64,000 nt of DNA from Siderastrea radians (taxonomy: Eukaryota > Cnidaria > Anthozoa > Scleractinia > Rhizangiidae). Numbering within the stretch: position 1 is the first letter of the stretch; the number at the start of each line of letters is the position of its first letter. Below are positions 24,918-37,410 of this stretch, one piece after another. The translations under genes were made by a program, and so were the position numbers. The notes under the pieces were generated by a model. The model was not told where the DNA came from. It did not search any database and saw only the letters and a program-made list of their open reading frames with translations. The stretch spans positions 10,152,866 to 10,216,865 of the forward strand of contig OZ024892.1 in NCBI GenBank assembly GCA_964017195.1, written 5' to 3'.

Positions 24918-26449
24918 GTAAGATTAAAAGTTAAAAGCAGATGCTCGTTGAATTGAGCCAGTTAACAGATATAGCCTCTTTCATTGCTCTGTACATCAAC
25001 GCATACAAAGTGCTTCGTTTCCCTTGACAGTAATAAGAGGTAGCTACGTACCCGTACCACAATCTGCTGTGGTGTACGTGGTGGCTATGCGATAAAACAC
25101 TAGGGTATATTGTGGTATAATGCCGTTTAAATACCTTTAAAAGTTTACAAATGTTTACAGCACTGAGGGTCTAACATAGGTTTGTGTGATGAGGCAAAAA
25201 TCAAAGTGAGATTCGGAATACTGTAAATTTTAAGGATGACGGGATGAAAACATTATGGATGAAATGACAGAATGAAAACACCATGGATAAAACCACATGA
25301 TAATACAATAGCGGGGAAGAAGAAATTGCTCTCTTTTGTGGGAGGGATGAGAAAGTATTGAAATCTATGTAGGGAAGTGCAGCTGATGATCAATTCACCC
25401 AACATTAAAAAGAGGAGGGAAACTGATTATTAAAACCTATGAAAGCGCAGATGGTCCATTCGCCTATGCAAAAAAGGGAAAGGAAATATGAAAAGCTTTG
25501 TTGGGAAGAGCAAAAGGTCAATTCGCCCAACGTTAAAGCAAAATCAAGTGGGACGTTTTGATTGGTGAAGGATGGTGGGATGGCGGAAAATGTAGTGGTG
25601 GAGAGGAGAATTTAAAAAGCTTAAATTTGCTTTCCTTACCGGCAGTCTCCACGCCTTTTGAAAGCCACTACTAGCAGTAAGGATCTGATATAAATATAAG
25701 AAAATCGAAAAAGATTACTCTTTCTTGTGAATTGCGGCATTTGGACTTGATAGCAGTGACGACAGTTGCTCTTGCCATAGGTAACTGACGCACTTTATAA
25801 ATGAGGGAATGACTATGTTACAAATAGACTTAGATGATGTGTTTCTCGGGATGTTTCAAATCAATTGTCGCTGTTGCTTTTGTGTTCTTGACTGAACAGT
25901 CCGTTGAATAATGATGCTCGGATTATGCCGTGATTACAGCAGCTTTCATAGCCGTTCGATTGAGCAACATAAACCGTTGATACGTTTTGATCGAACTGAC
26001 TTGTCTGGCACGCGTCTTTTAACAACTGTTCGCGCATTTCGTCGTTAATGTCGTTAATACCCTCGCAAACAAGTTAATAACCAACGGTGAAATTCGAGAA
26101 GAGACGGGGATGTGCGAACCAGTCAGTTCGATCAATTCGTATCGAGGGCTTGCGTGCGGCTCAATCGAACGGTTTAAGCTGCAAGGGATTGTGAAGAGTG
26201 GACATTCGTGAGCACAAAAGCAACAGTGACATTTAGACGGGAACGCAACACACCAGGTAAGTCCATTTGTAACATTATTATCCGTTTACTTACCCCAAGC
26301 TATACGACATGCGGCAAAAGAGACTGCAAGCCCAAAATTGTTCTTGAATCTGATTCTAGCCCTATTCAGAATTAATTCTGATCACGGGAGGTGTCCGTTT
26401 GGGAAGTTCTCTGTTTTCTATTTGATAAGAAAATTCAGGAAGAATTGAA
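24918..26449. other. Discoidin intron 2, sequence before the DIRS nest
   Basis: Begins GTAAGATT. It contains loosely repeated AAT/GATGAAA-type phrases at 25230-25540, a long-TIR MITE (25816-26275), and otherwise nothing recognised. Confidence 0.55.
25816..26275. mobile_element. MITE with long terminal inverted repeats
   Basis: GTTACAAATAGACTTAG on the left pairs with CTAAGTC-like TAAGTCCATTTGTAAC on the right. Further inward, TTGCTTTTGTG pairs with CACAAAAGCAA, and GCCGTTCGATTGAGC pairs with GCTCAATCGAACGG. The inverted repeats extend over most of its 460 bases. It is non-coding. Confidence 0.7.
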
Positions 26450-26832
26450 TGATTAAACGAGACTTACCTGTAAGTTGAAGTTTGACTGAGATTCTACCGC
26501 AGCATTTGCAGCAATGAAGAGATCACATCCCTCTCTACACCTCTCCCTTACCCCTTTGTACCTCAACTGGTTTCTTTATGCCTACACATCCTGCTCGTAT
26601 GTGAGGCTGTCCATAGACCCTCAAAAAATTGGCTTTTAAGACTAAGCTCGGAGTCACGTGACTTGCCATCTCATGTGATCTCTTCATTGCTGCAAATGCT
26701 GCGGTAGAATCTCAATCAAACTTCAACTTACAGGTAAGTCCCGTTTAAGTATTCAATTCTTCCTTGCATTTGCATACATTCAGAGATCACATGAGACTTG
26801 AGAGCAACATATGGGCCCTCAAAAAATAAAGA
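26450..26832. repeat. DIRS terminal/internal complementary region
   Basis: About 90 bases at 26450-26535 are the reverse complement of 26688-26775. The shared string TGTAAGTTGAAGTTTGA pairs with TCAAACTTCAACTTACA, and CGCAGCATTTGCAGCAATGA pairs with its complement. Next to it, CATTTGCATACATTCAGAGA (26773 on) is the complement of the element's other end at 61455-61475. That combination is what an internal complementary region plus terminal repeat of a DIRS element looks like. Confidence 0.65.
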
Positions 26833-26896
26833 GCATGACAAAGAGCATAATAATAACATCATGCAACAAGAACATGGGGTTTATTGACCAGACCTC

Positions 26897-27918
26897 TTAA
26901 ACATGGCCCAATACAGCATTAACAAAGGTGCCAGCAGAGGATATTGGTTTGTGATAATACACTGCAAACACTGAATTTGAACGCCAACCAGCAGTTGCCA
27001 TAATTTCATCCAATGGTACACTGGCTAACTTGGCAGCAGAAGTGGCAGCACTTCTGGTAGAATGACGTTTAAATATAGAAGTATCTATGCCTGCATCAAA
27101 CATAACTTGTTTTATCCATCTTGAAATAGTATCTTTGGATGCTGGTCCATGAGGCTTAGTATGACAAAGTAACAGTTGAGAACTTGAACCTCTAAGCTGA
27201 GCAGTTCTAATAACATATTCTTCTAACAATGTAAAAACACAAAGACTGCTGTCATGTTCATATTTCTCGAAAATAACAGGTTGCAAATGTCTCTGCTTGC
27301 CACCACTGGCACTAGTTTAAGAAGTAACATGATATGAAAAGAATATTCACCCGGTTTAACATGCATGTCTTGAATTGAAAGCAACTTAAGTGTCTGAGTT
27401 CTCTGAGCAGTGACTAAGGCCATTAGCATAGTCATTTTCAGTGTCAATTGCTTCAGAGTCATTTCCTTGATGTCCGGGTAGCCTTTAAGGTGGTTCAGCA
27501 CAGGTTGTGGGTCCCAAGTTTGGACATGTCTCGGAAACGTTGGTTTCCTGTTGAAAACTCCAGACATAAATCGTGAAATTAAGGGGTGTTCTCCAGCTTT
27601 CAAGCCATCAACGGTGATAAATGAAGAGAGGGCACTCCTAGTAGTTCCCAGTGTACTGTATCCCAGCTTTTTTGATTGAATGGTGAGGAAATCCAACAGC
27701 TGTGGCAATGATGGTGTTGTAATGTTTATCTGTTGCTTCTTACAGTATTCTATCCAGGCGGATACACTAGTCCTATATTGCTTTTGAGTGCTTTCCCTCC
27801 ATGAATCAGTGATGATGTTTAATGCTTCCCCAGTTATTCCTTGAGATTGAAGGGTTTCCCTGACACAAGACAACCAATCAACCGGAGTTGGGGTAGAGTG
27901 GGTGAACTTTGGTGGCAT
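26897..27918 (-). pseudogene. DIRS tyrosine recombinase (frameshifted)
   Basis: Two overlapping minus-strand frames form one gene broken by a frameshift at about 27220-27290. The first (27918 down) has a SAM-like N-terminal core-binding region (STQKQYRTSVSAWIEYCKKQ) and the start of the catalytic domain with an Arg (TAQRTQTLKLLS). The second has HSTRSAATSAA (the H-x-x-R box), DEIMATAGWRS and a Tyr in FAVYYHKP. These give the R...HxxR...(H/W)...Y set of tyrosine recombinases. The enzyme integrates circular DIRS DNA. The break makes this copy non-functional. Confidence 0.85.
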
Positions 27919-28276
27919 CGTGAGGAAGGATCAGTGTTTTCATCTGAAGATTTATTTTCACTGGAGGAACAACTAACATTGATGTCACCCGAGGGCACCA
28001 AAAGTGTGTTGGCCAATCTGGAAGAACTAGGATGGCTGTTGCCTGGCACTGAAGTATCTTCTGAAGTACTCTTGCAATAACACTGAAAAGGGGAAAACAA
28101 TATATGAGATTATACACAGACCAGTTAAGTGTAAATGCATCTATTGTAAAGACACTTGGGTCTGGTTGCCATGCTGCATAGCAACGTAGTTTTGCATTCA
28201 AGTGTGATGCAAACAGATCAATATCTGGTTTTCCCCATCTTGTTACTAAGGATTGAAAAACTTTATCATCTAATGA
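27919..28276 (-). other. DIRS spacer between RNase H and recombinase
   Basis: Minus-strand sequence with short frames only. In a complete DIRS element this stretch would be the end of the RT/RNase H frame and start of the recombinase frame; decay has removed a continuous frame. Nothing else is seen. Confidence 0.5.
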
Positions 28277-28496
28277 CTACTCAGTATCATCATGAAACAC
28301 TCTGCTTGCTTTGTCAGCTTCAATGTTTAGTTTCCCAGGTAAGTCGGTTATCGCCAAGGATTTAATGTCTCGTTCTTTACACCACAAAATCGCTTCTCTT
28401 GTGATGTCATTACAGATTCTCGAGTGGGTACCATCCATGTTTCTAAGATAAGAAACAACTGTTTGGTTATCAGATAACACTTTGGTGCTGCAGTGT
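28277..28496 (-). pseudogene. DIRS RNase H, C-terminal part (interrupted by a TTAA transposon)
   Basis: The minus-strand frame has SDNQTVVSYLRNM (an acidic catalytic box with the D-N-x-T motif) and the LPGKLNIEADKASR ending typical of DIRS/Ty3-like RNase H. The frame continues without a break into 38408-38014 when the TTAA transposon and one TTAA copy are removed, so the two halves are one gene. Confidence 0.82.
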
Positions 28497-28500
28497 TTAA
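28497..28500. repeat. TTAA target-site duplication, left
   Basis: TTAA immediately before the transposon end GTGACTGTCTCTC. It matches the copy at 38010-38013. Confidence 0.85.
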
Positions 28501-29099
28501 GTGACTGTCTCTCTTAGATCCACAAACTTAATTTTCCTCATTGAATAGAATTCGCTCAAAATCCCTCCAGTAATCTCTTATTATAAGTAAGTAACAAATA
28601 TGAAATTAGACTGGAGAAAAATTGCTTTCTTTATGAAATCTGAATGAAAACTTTTTACACCTCCTGGTGGCCTCGGCGGCTATTGGCCGGATCGTGAAAT
28701 TTGGTGAAGTCCAACCATTCGCTCTTATACAAATATTGCAGCTACATCGCTAAAATAACGATACTTGTAAACAATAAGCCTTGGCCTTTTAAACTGGATG
28801 AACCGGATTGAACAACTTTGATTATCAAGTAAGAGACGAGGATCTAAAGTTTGGCTATTTTGGACGTTAAAGGCTAGGTCAAATTTCGCTTAACTTTATG
28901 TGGTAAAATATCAAAAGTGGCTCGTACTCACACGTTAAACTGCATATCAGCGGCAAGCTCCATCCTTCCGCTCTGAGAATATGTAAAAATATTTGGCCGT
29001 TCTCTACTCCTTCGATTGTTGACAAGGGACGAAACAAGTGCTACTTGGCGGATTTGGTCCTGTTGTCATTGTAACACTTCGAACCAGCTTCAGTGCCAA
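28501..29099. repeat. TTAA transposon, left terminal inverted repeat (599 bp)
   Basis: Reverse complement of 37411-38009 with scattered mismatches. Landmarks are CTCTTAGATCCACAAACTTA, CTCCTGGTGGCCTCGGCGGC and CTTCAGTGCCAA at the inner edge. The mismatches mean the insertion is not recent. Confidence 0.9.
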
Positions 29100-31298
29100 A
29101 TAGATGCGAATTTTGTTAGATCACTTGTACATTTGTCTTGCAGCGAAGGAAGAAATCACCGTGCAATCCGCTTTAATCTGAACGGAATTTATCACGCCGA
29201 GATAGTCCATTTTACAGCAACTTTTACAGCCACAGATTGATCTTCTGCAGTCCGCCATCTTGGTAGTTCCCCATACATAACGTACTTACCAATCGTGGTC
29301 TAACATCCGCTGATCAGTTTAGTCGTCAGCTCACCAAGTAGGGCAAAACGATGGAGAGGGGAGGGGAATAACGATAGAAACACTTCATCCCTTTTAAACT
29401 CGTTGAAACCTCACTGACATGTAATTTCCTAATGTTGCTGGATTTTCTACTCTTATCGAAACAGATAAAGAGTGTTAAAGTAATGACTTCCTGTCTCGTT
29501 TTCTACGTGACCACAATAATACGGCGTTTGCTTCTTGATCTTGAAGGCAAACTAGTTTTGTTTATCCCGACTTAGGAGGATAAAATGAATTGTTCACACT
29601 AGTTTTTATAACATTTTGTCCTCACACCTTAGTTATAGGGTAAAGAAAGCTCATTTTTTATCGACACATAAAAAATATGAAGATACAATATCTTACAAAC
29701 TGCATCAAGTTTTGTTTCTAGGATAACTATTAATGTGAACAGGCCACGATTAGCGTAACGGGTTTCTTCAAAAACTCTCTATCTTGACAAGCTTCTATTT
29801 CTGTTTCATGACGACCATATAGAAAATACATGATTTTAGCCCAGCTCCTTGCATTGTGACGTAAATGCGCAAAGAATTCTGGTAGTTGTAGTAAAGTTCG
29901 CGGGAAATTTTGAATCGTCATCAAGCCCGCTTGTCCAAGAAAATAATGATGGAGGTGAAGAATTCGATCTCACCGAGGAAGACGTCCCTATGGCTTCATT
30001 TATATGACAAAAAGCAAGCTCTTAGTATAAAACCAAGTTCGTTGAAATGAAAAAGAAAGTTATGCAAGAAATTGAGTATTTGCTGGGTTGCGTTATGTAG
30101 TGAATTTTCAACGAGTGTACCTCCAGTCGAGTCTCAATCGCACGGTCATTTAATTAAATTCCTAAAACTTTTGCTTGCAAGGTAATATTTTATTATTATT
30201 ATTATTATTTTCAAATAATATACGGAGACGCAATATTTTACCCTTTCTAAACATGGGGGAGTATATGATATCTGCACTCGTAAAAATATTTGATGCTTCC
30301 CTCGCTCGTATTGAAACCACAACTGCTACTCGACGAGTTGACTTTTCCAGTACAAAAGCAAGAAAACTTCCGTTGTTCAAGAATATTGCAATTACAGTTG
30401 TAATTTGACCAAAAAATAACTACGTGTACAATTTTAAGATAAAACTAATAACAATCTGTTATCACCTGCACAGTGAAGTTTTGATTGATCATGATTCATC
30501 GATGAAGCTCGATTGAACAAAGAAAATTATTTGTCTTGTTTCTCTGTCTCATTGTAAAAATAAATTAAACTGACCGTCCCGCCGAGCAACTCAGTATATA
30601 TATAGTAAATTTCCTAAGCTTTTCAGTGGAGAATTAATTCACCTGCGATCGATGGAAGCGATCGTTCTTGTTCGACGTTTGAAAATATATGATGAACAAA
30701 GTCAATGCGGGCTTGCCTCGCTTTCATTTGATTCCACACAAATTTAGAAATATCCCAGACTCTTCCTTTCAAGCAATCTGTTTCCAGTGCGCGATTATTT
30801 ATTTATTATTTAAAGATGTAAAATTAGGCTAAAATTATTTACGAAGAGAAGTTGTCTGTCACGATGAATGTATTTCTACCAAGTCAACTCCGCCACACAA
30901 AGTACATAGCTTACCTGAACTTGAACAACATTTGCCTTCCTTGGCTAAAAACACAGAACTCAGTCAATTTTCATTCTAAAGCTATCATCCTGTTTTCTTT
31001 ATTTTGACAGCTAAATGAAAAAAAACAAATGTATAAAGAAATTTCGAACCGCCAAGAGCGTTAAGTTAAACTTAGCAGGTTAACATCAAAATAAAAGTCC
31101 TGGATGTGCACCTTTGCGCTTGGCTGCCCTTAGCCAATCATAAAGCAGAAATGGTGTTTTCCCGCGAACTTTACTACAACTACTAAAAGTCTTTGCGCAT
31201 TTACGTTATAATACAAATGCTCGACGGCCTATCTCGTGGACGGCATCAGCGAACGAGAAAACTGTACTGGAAACTCTCCTTTTTTCGCTCTAAAGTTT
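29100..31298. other. TTAA transposon interior without genes; nested inverted repeat
   Basis: Non-coding. About 58 bases at 29856-29912 (TGACGTAAATGCGCAAAGA ... AAAGTTCGCGGGAAA) are repeated in inverted order at 31158-31214. This outlines a probable 1.36 kb second-level insertion. The interior of that segment has an ATT microsatellite (30190-30210) and no open frame of note. Confidence 0.55.
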
Positions 31299-34231
31299 TC
31301 AACAGGAACTACAGGAACACTCGGAAATCATCGCTGTAAGTTTCCCAACAAGCTCAGATTTCCTTTCTTTTGACTTAAACGAAATTTCAAAATGACTGCA
31401 AATTGACTTCAGCATGCTAACATTAAAGGAGCTGATCTTTTGGTTCTGATGAAGTTCACAGAGGTTAAAGGAGTCGTAGTAAATTGGATGCTGCACTGAC
31501 ATCTTCTCATAAACCTCTTCCACTTGTTGCAAACGAATTTCCTCTTCCACCAGTTCTTCAATGTCAAGCGATTCTGCTGGATCAGACGCGGTGGTCTCAG
31601 GCTTACTAGCTTGTTTCCTTTTGAGTACTGCGAGCCCGGAGAAGTATGACTGAATTTGCCCTTTTGAAAGCCCCTCTTCTCTCATAAATAATCTTTCATT
31701 TTCGGCTGTTCGAGCGTTTCGCATGTCGAGTACTACTTGATTAGGATCTGCTTTACGACCTGACTGTTCACCCGCGTCAAATCTTGTCTTTAAATAGTCC
31801 CTCACTTTCTCAGAGTACCTTATCCCCCCAGGTCTTGGCTTTTGCAGGGCCCAACCCATTGGCAGGGAGGAAGCATCCGCCGTGGATGGAGTAAGTGGTT
31901 TGGGCCTGGGACGATTCTCGGGGAGAGGGGTAGAAAACCGTGCTGCCCAGTCACGACGCAACTGATCATAAAATGATTCCTGGCGTATTTCATTTCCATG
32001 CTGACCACAATCAAGATGATGTTGAAGCGCGTCAAACCTTTTAAAGCTTTGAAAGCAGCCTTCCTGAGGACAGGGAAACAATTCTGAAGTGTTAGTTTGG
32101 GTTGGCTGTTTATTCTTCAAACCTCTGGTGACATCAATCTTAGAGAAGTCTTGCCCGTCCTTGATTTCCAATGATGTAGGACCCTGTGGTATACGGATGA
32201 TATTGTCATAGTTCACAATTTCCCCTGGGCCAACAGAATATGCTTTCTGGACACGGATTCCTTCCTGTAAAAACTCAAAGTTGTGGTACATGCTGAAATG
32301 TGGTATTTTTGTTACATCAGTTGTCTTGTGACCTTCAATCACCTCGCCAACAGCAACGGTGACGCCTTTGACAGGTCTCTCCAAAAGAGCTCCTCTCATG
32401 TCTTTTACGGATTGAATGTCATGACCCTCGTCACAATATTTTCTAACCGATAGTTTCATGGGACAAATGATGCGATCGCAAATGTCCTTACCATGTTGTG
32501 GCTCTGAAAAGTAGTAGGTTTCAACAGCAATTCCAACACGTTTGCTTACGTCATGAATACTAGCTATCAACAGGTTGTTATGGTAACATCCTGCCTCATC
32601 GGACTTAAGGTGGACGCTGTTAACGGAAGGGTTGTGGGCCTTGAGTGTTACCAAGAGGTTTTCTAAAATGGAAGCAACCGCAAACCAGTCTTGTGTACAC
32701 GAATCGAAGAGGTGTACATAGGTTGTAGCAACTGGCTCTTCAGCCTGCTCACTTTTTAGAATAACACTGCTGACATGCCAGCTCAAACCTCTTTTGCCAA
32801 ACCATTCCGCTTGCTTTTCTCTGAATTTTCGACACTGGAACTTCATGGCCCAGTCCATTGTTATTAGTGCTGTCGTATGGTCAAGTGAACTTAACACATC
32901 ATTTTTTGCTTGCTCTTGATTTTCGGAACGCAAGATGTGGGCTTTCCAATCAAATAGATCTTTTTTGGCTTGCAGAAAGTCGTAGAGAAGATCACCTTGC
33001 TGTTCTGTGCTATAGAAACACAAAGTGCCTTTTTCATTCTGCAAAGAATTCTCAATTTCCCCCACAACTAATTTCAGACCCTCGCACATGTCACACTGGA
33101 GGTTGTGCTGGTGGTTACATTCCTGTTTAAATGCTTCAATGCTCGGATCACTAAGGGCGAAGGCTCTACAGTGATCTGCACATGGACTACCATCTTCTTT
33201 GCAGTGCACTTTATAATTTGTTTTCAGGTACTTTTTGCCATCATTTAGTTTCTCTTTGACATTTACTGACCATTCTGGGTCAGCCCCAGCCTTTTCAAGC
33301 TCATCAACTATTTTTTCAATGGTATTGAAGGCTGTCGCCCCATCCGCTGCTACATTATCTAATCCTTGCAATGCCTTACGTTGAGACGCTTCACGTACCT
33401 CCAAAATGCGATAAAGAGTTGCCCGACTCAACGGCTCAAATTCTTCCTCGCTGCAATATTGCCAATATTGCGCAAGCATTGTCGACCGGGTAACAGTCCT
33501 AACCACATTTGGCATGACCAGTTTTTCGCCACTGCTCAGTTTTAGAGTACGTGTGCCGTAGGCAACATCTTGATGGAAATAAGGCCTGTTAATGAAATCC
33601 AAAAAGTGCTCGACTTTAACCATGTCAAGTCTTACTCTGTGAAAAACTGGCTTTTCAAGTGGAGCACCGGGACCATTGTTCTTAGCGTGAAGCTTAGCCT
33701 TTCGGATTTGCCATTCTGTTATTGGATCATACAATGTGTGTACTTCAATAAGTTTCTTGGCAGGATAGCTGTCTGCATAAATGCTTAGAATCTGGGTTTT
33801 TGCTTCCTTCGTAGGTGCATTCTTGTAAGCTGAAAGAAGAGGTTGGAGCTCTTTTTCAATGTCAGGATTGCCATCTTGGCAAACAGCTTTAAACAACCTT
33901 GCTCCATCTTCCGGGGCTATCGCCATACATACTACCATGCACGCTTCCTTTGCCTTTCTTACAAAAGCCTTTCTCGCTTCTTTACCTGTTTCCTCCCACG
34001 TTGTCTGCATTTGACATGTCAAGGGGCTGGTTCTCCCTTCATCTGAACATTTTGCTAAGGCATCTATGCTCTCATTTATAACAGCTAAGTTCTGTTCGGT
34101 CTTACTGGCATCCTCTTCTGAGTCATATCCCTTAATTGGCGTCCAGTCCGTTTCAACTCTTTGCTGTGCGTGTTCAGTTGAGGGAGTTGATAGCATTGTA
34201 CTCATAGTTTGAAATGCTTGTAATTTGGAGG
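31299..34231 (-). CDS. Transposase of TTAA element, main exon
   Basis: Open for about 977 codons with no defects seen. Counting from the first Met of the frame (34247), a Cys/His cluster lies at about 349-388 (CADHC ... CNHQHNLQCDMC). Candidate DDE residues are Asp465 (ALITMDW), Asp550 (VHLKSDEAGC) and an acidic residue near 588 (PQHGKDICDR). A C2H2-type finger (CPQEGCFQSF ... HHLDCGQH) is at about 726-750, and a SAP-like C-terminal helix pair is near 945-975. The 5' edge is a splice acceptor (AG before CC at 34231) that keeps frame with the exon at 36762. I do not recognise the superfamily. The role as transposase is inferred from position between TIRs. Confidence 0.75.
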
Positions 34232-34856
34232 CTCTGTTTGGTAACAATTACAATATGTGAGAAAATATCTTTGTTCATCAAGCTATTCATCCATTTATGC
34301 AAACTTTTATGCGTTACATGCTTATCATGCCCTGCATGTTTGCGTAGAATAAACAAAATATCTGCGCGCATTGAAACGTCTAATATATAGTTATTCTTTC
34401 TTGTTTGATTAGCGTCCCGGGCACGCACATGAAGTCGTTCTCTCTTCGTAATAAATCGGTCAAACAAGGATACCAAGGGATTTTTCTTTGAAGGGGGTGC
34501 ACCACTAAGAAAAGGTGGTTTTGTCGCAGAACGCCAGTTGTATTAGCACGTGCGCTTCAGGTGAAGCGGGGAGGCGTACCCCCCCCCCCTGCCCCCTGCG
34601 CTAGATACGCCCCTAAATACAGTGTACAAAACTTCCACATTTTGCGTCTTCTCTTGACTACATGCACATGTTTTTCATGATCTTCGGTTACAGCAAGGCC
34701 AATCGCAGCTTACCTTACTTCGGTGTCTTCTTCCACCTCTTGTGGTTCACGTGACGCATTGGCTTTTACCGTCTGCGCATGAATCTTCCAGCAAGTAGAA
34801 CAGATTGCTGTTGGTAGATATGACGTCATGAAGTATAATATAGGATAGACAGAATA

Positions 34857-35019
34857 CAATAGCCCAATTTCGATATATTAAAATTCAGCCTAAAACAATA
34901 GACCTCCTTACGAGGCTCCGGGGACCAAACTATAGAGTTTGTGGGGTTACTTCCCCGGAGCCTCGTAGTGATGTCTATTGTTTTAGGCTGAATTTTAAAA
35001 TATCGCAATTGAGCTATTG
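34857..35019. mobile_element. Hairpin MITE
   Basis: Almost perfect palindrome of about 163 bases. AAATTCAGCCTAAAACAATA pairs with TATTGTTTTAGGCTGAATTT, and the arms continue through CGAGGCTCCGGGG and CCCCGGAGCCTCG with a short loop. It is non-coding. Confidence 0.8.
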
Positions 35020-36510
35020 ATAATGAAAAAGGTGGCTTAGTGTGGTCCATATAACAGTTTTACTCAAAAGAGAAACGTAGCCTTTACACGATAGCCCATG
35101 TGGCTTTATAGATTCGTGTCCGCGTTTTTGAAGCTTGAAAAGTTTAGAAAGTAGGTACGGTCTTCTAGTTTTATACCTAAAAAATGTAATAAAAGATTTC
35201 AAATCAAAGTACTTCTCGTAGATTTATTGCCGATGATTTTAGAGGTAGATCATCAAAATGACGTAGTTTTACAGAAAATAAGGCATTCCTTAAATTTATA
35301 AAATTGTGTAACTTAGATGTCTATTCTGGACCTATTCTCCAAGAGGATATAAGTGAAAAGTGAAAGTAGATGTCTACTTGAAATTCGAAATGCGCATGAA
35401 CCACTATAAAACAATCATTTTTATTCGTAAAACATGAAAATACAGGGACCTACTTGCCCTTAAACAAATAACTAGGGGCTTAACTTAGAGACTTAGATTT
35501 CATCCTACAAAACTGAAAACTCGGCTGCACGACTCAGCGGTAATGGACGAGTTATGTCACTTCTTTAGACGGTATCTTGTCTAAAATAGCTAGCCGCTTA
35601 TATAAACGGAATAGAACAAAATTGTCAAAGAAATAAAATATCACAAATATCACGTACATGTATTACATTGAGGCCTATAAGGATGCCATTCAATGGCATT
35701 TTCTTTGTTCAATTAAAAAAAGACGTATATGTGTATACAAATCCACCTTAGTATTTAAGTAGCATGATTATGACCGTGCAATAAAGCTGTGTATACAAGA
35801 GCAGATACATAGTTGGAGACCGCAGTTTTGTTAGCGACTGTTTCGATTCGGGTGCGAGGTCAGCGAAGTTGCTCAAAACTTGCCAAAATTCCGCAAAAAA
35901 AAATATACATATATATATAATTATTATTCAACAAATTGTCACTATGCCCATATATGGTAAGGAAGCCCTCAATATCTGTCATCCTACATGACAGATATCC
36001 TGCGATATACGTAAATGACCGTATTTGGAAGTGCACTGCAGATTTTCTTTCATTGCTTGTTTGGCGGCCATTTTGAAAAGCGAGGCAGTTTTAGCAGTGT
36101 TCTCCGTAAATTTTAACTCTCTGGAAGAAACTTTCCAGGATTAAATGCTCTCAAAAAGTCAACAAGTATTTGCTTCAGCTCACAAAGATATCCAGAGGTT
36201 GACTTGGAATTTTCATAGTGAGAACTCAACCAAGAAATGTATTGCGAACGAAGCAGCACACTTGCTCACGGAAAGTTGTAAAGACTAAAGTTGAAAAGAT
36301 TTTAATTCACAGAAAGAGGACTTATTCTCGGTAAGGTAGCAATATTTTTTCCTTTGTCTTGTCATTTCCAAACATGAGTGAACGGTAGTAAACTTCGATT
36401 TCTTGAAGTTCTGTTTTGATTTTTATTGCTTATGTGTTGCTAGCTTTTATTGTTTTTATCATAGAGCCGTAGTTTTTCTCGTTCTGAAAATGGTAGGCGA
36501 TGGGAATTTG

Positions 36511-36640
36511 TTGAATAATAAAACAATTATCCTGCTCAATCTTGCGGAATATCCCCTGATTTAGCCAACTCGGCCTACGGCCTCGTCGGCTAAGTATCAG
36601 GTGATATTCCGCGCGATTTCGCAGGATAATTGTTAAATAG
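36511..36640. mobile_element. Short inverted-repeat element
   Basis: AACAATTATCCTGC at 36522 pairs with GCAGGATAATTGTT at 36621, and GCGGAATATCCCCTGAT pairs with ATCAGGTGATATTCCGC. A GC-rich centre contains TCGGCCTACGGCC. Confidence 0.65.
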
Positions 36641-36761
36641 TGGCCTATTTTTATATATTGAAATCCTGATCACAAAATAAAGAAGCCAAAAAATATATTT
36701 ACCTATAAAAAGTAAGAGTTGATTAGATTTTGGGTGACAAAGGTATAAAAAAGATACTTAC

Positions 36762-37164
36762 GTGACCCAACTTGGACAGGTGAAATGAACATCTTCTGTA
36801 TTTCTTTTGCCATCTGTAAGTTAATTGGATTTTTGCAATGGAGAGCGATTTTTCGTCCTTCGTGACCAGGATACTGGCATGTCCTCAACGGTCGCCAATA
36901 TTTTCCGAGATTGTGCCGGTGCTTTGGACAAATGGTCATTTGACTAATTCTTTCTTCTGGTGGATCAAATATTCCAGCCCTGGCTAATATCAATCCGTAT
37001 TCCGTGACCTTTGCCCGCGACAAGTGACAACTTCTTAAATGATTTGAAATGTCACTATTGCACTCCTTGAGTAAAACAACTTGTTCCTTTCCTCTAGACT
37101 CGCCGCATTCAATTTTACCTACTCCGAAGAAAGAGCATTTGCTAGCGCTTGTTGGGCTCGCCAT
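36762..37164 (-). CDS. Transposase of TTAA element, first coding exon
   Basis: Starts at an ATG (37164) and ends in phase 1 before GTAAGTATC. 134 codons. It carries several Cys/His pairs (SNHLRSCHLSRAK, TICPKHRHNLG, TCQYPGHEGRK) that look like a zinc-binding DNA-recognition module, followed by NPINLQMAKEIQKMF. Joining to 34231 keeps the frame. The zinc module ahead of a DDE-like domain is a common transposase layout. Confidence 0.65.
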
Positions 37165-37410
37165 TCTTTTGTTTACATCCGTGTCGAAATCCGATAATCG
37201 ATTGTTTTGGTCAGTTCAGTGGTCAGCGGCACTAATTCTTACTCGATCGATACTCGATGTTTCAGATTATAGTATTACCAGAAAATTTAGACTGAAAATC
37301 AGTGTTGATTTCGACAGTTTTGGTTTTAAATCTTCTTCAAAAGGCTTTTGTGGTACGTTTTTGACAAATAATTGGAATCCTGGCGTGATATAAAAGTAAT
37401 AATGTTGCTT

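Larger units (their letters stand above)
34232..36761 (-). other. Intron of the TTAA-element transposase, with two nested MITEs
   Basis: 2.5 kb with a GTAAG donor on the minus strand at 36761 and an acceptor at about 34232. It holds a near-perfect hairpin element (34857-35019) and a second inverted-repeat element (about 36511-36640). The rest is AT-rich with no coding signal. Confidence 0.6.

Noticed and set aside
26397..26832. A pair of LTRs bounding the retroelement
   Set aside because: The repeated segments are inverted, not direct, and a tyrosine recombinase is encoded, so the DIRS type fits and LTR elements do not.
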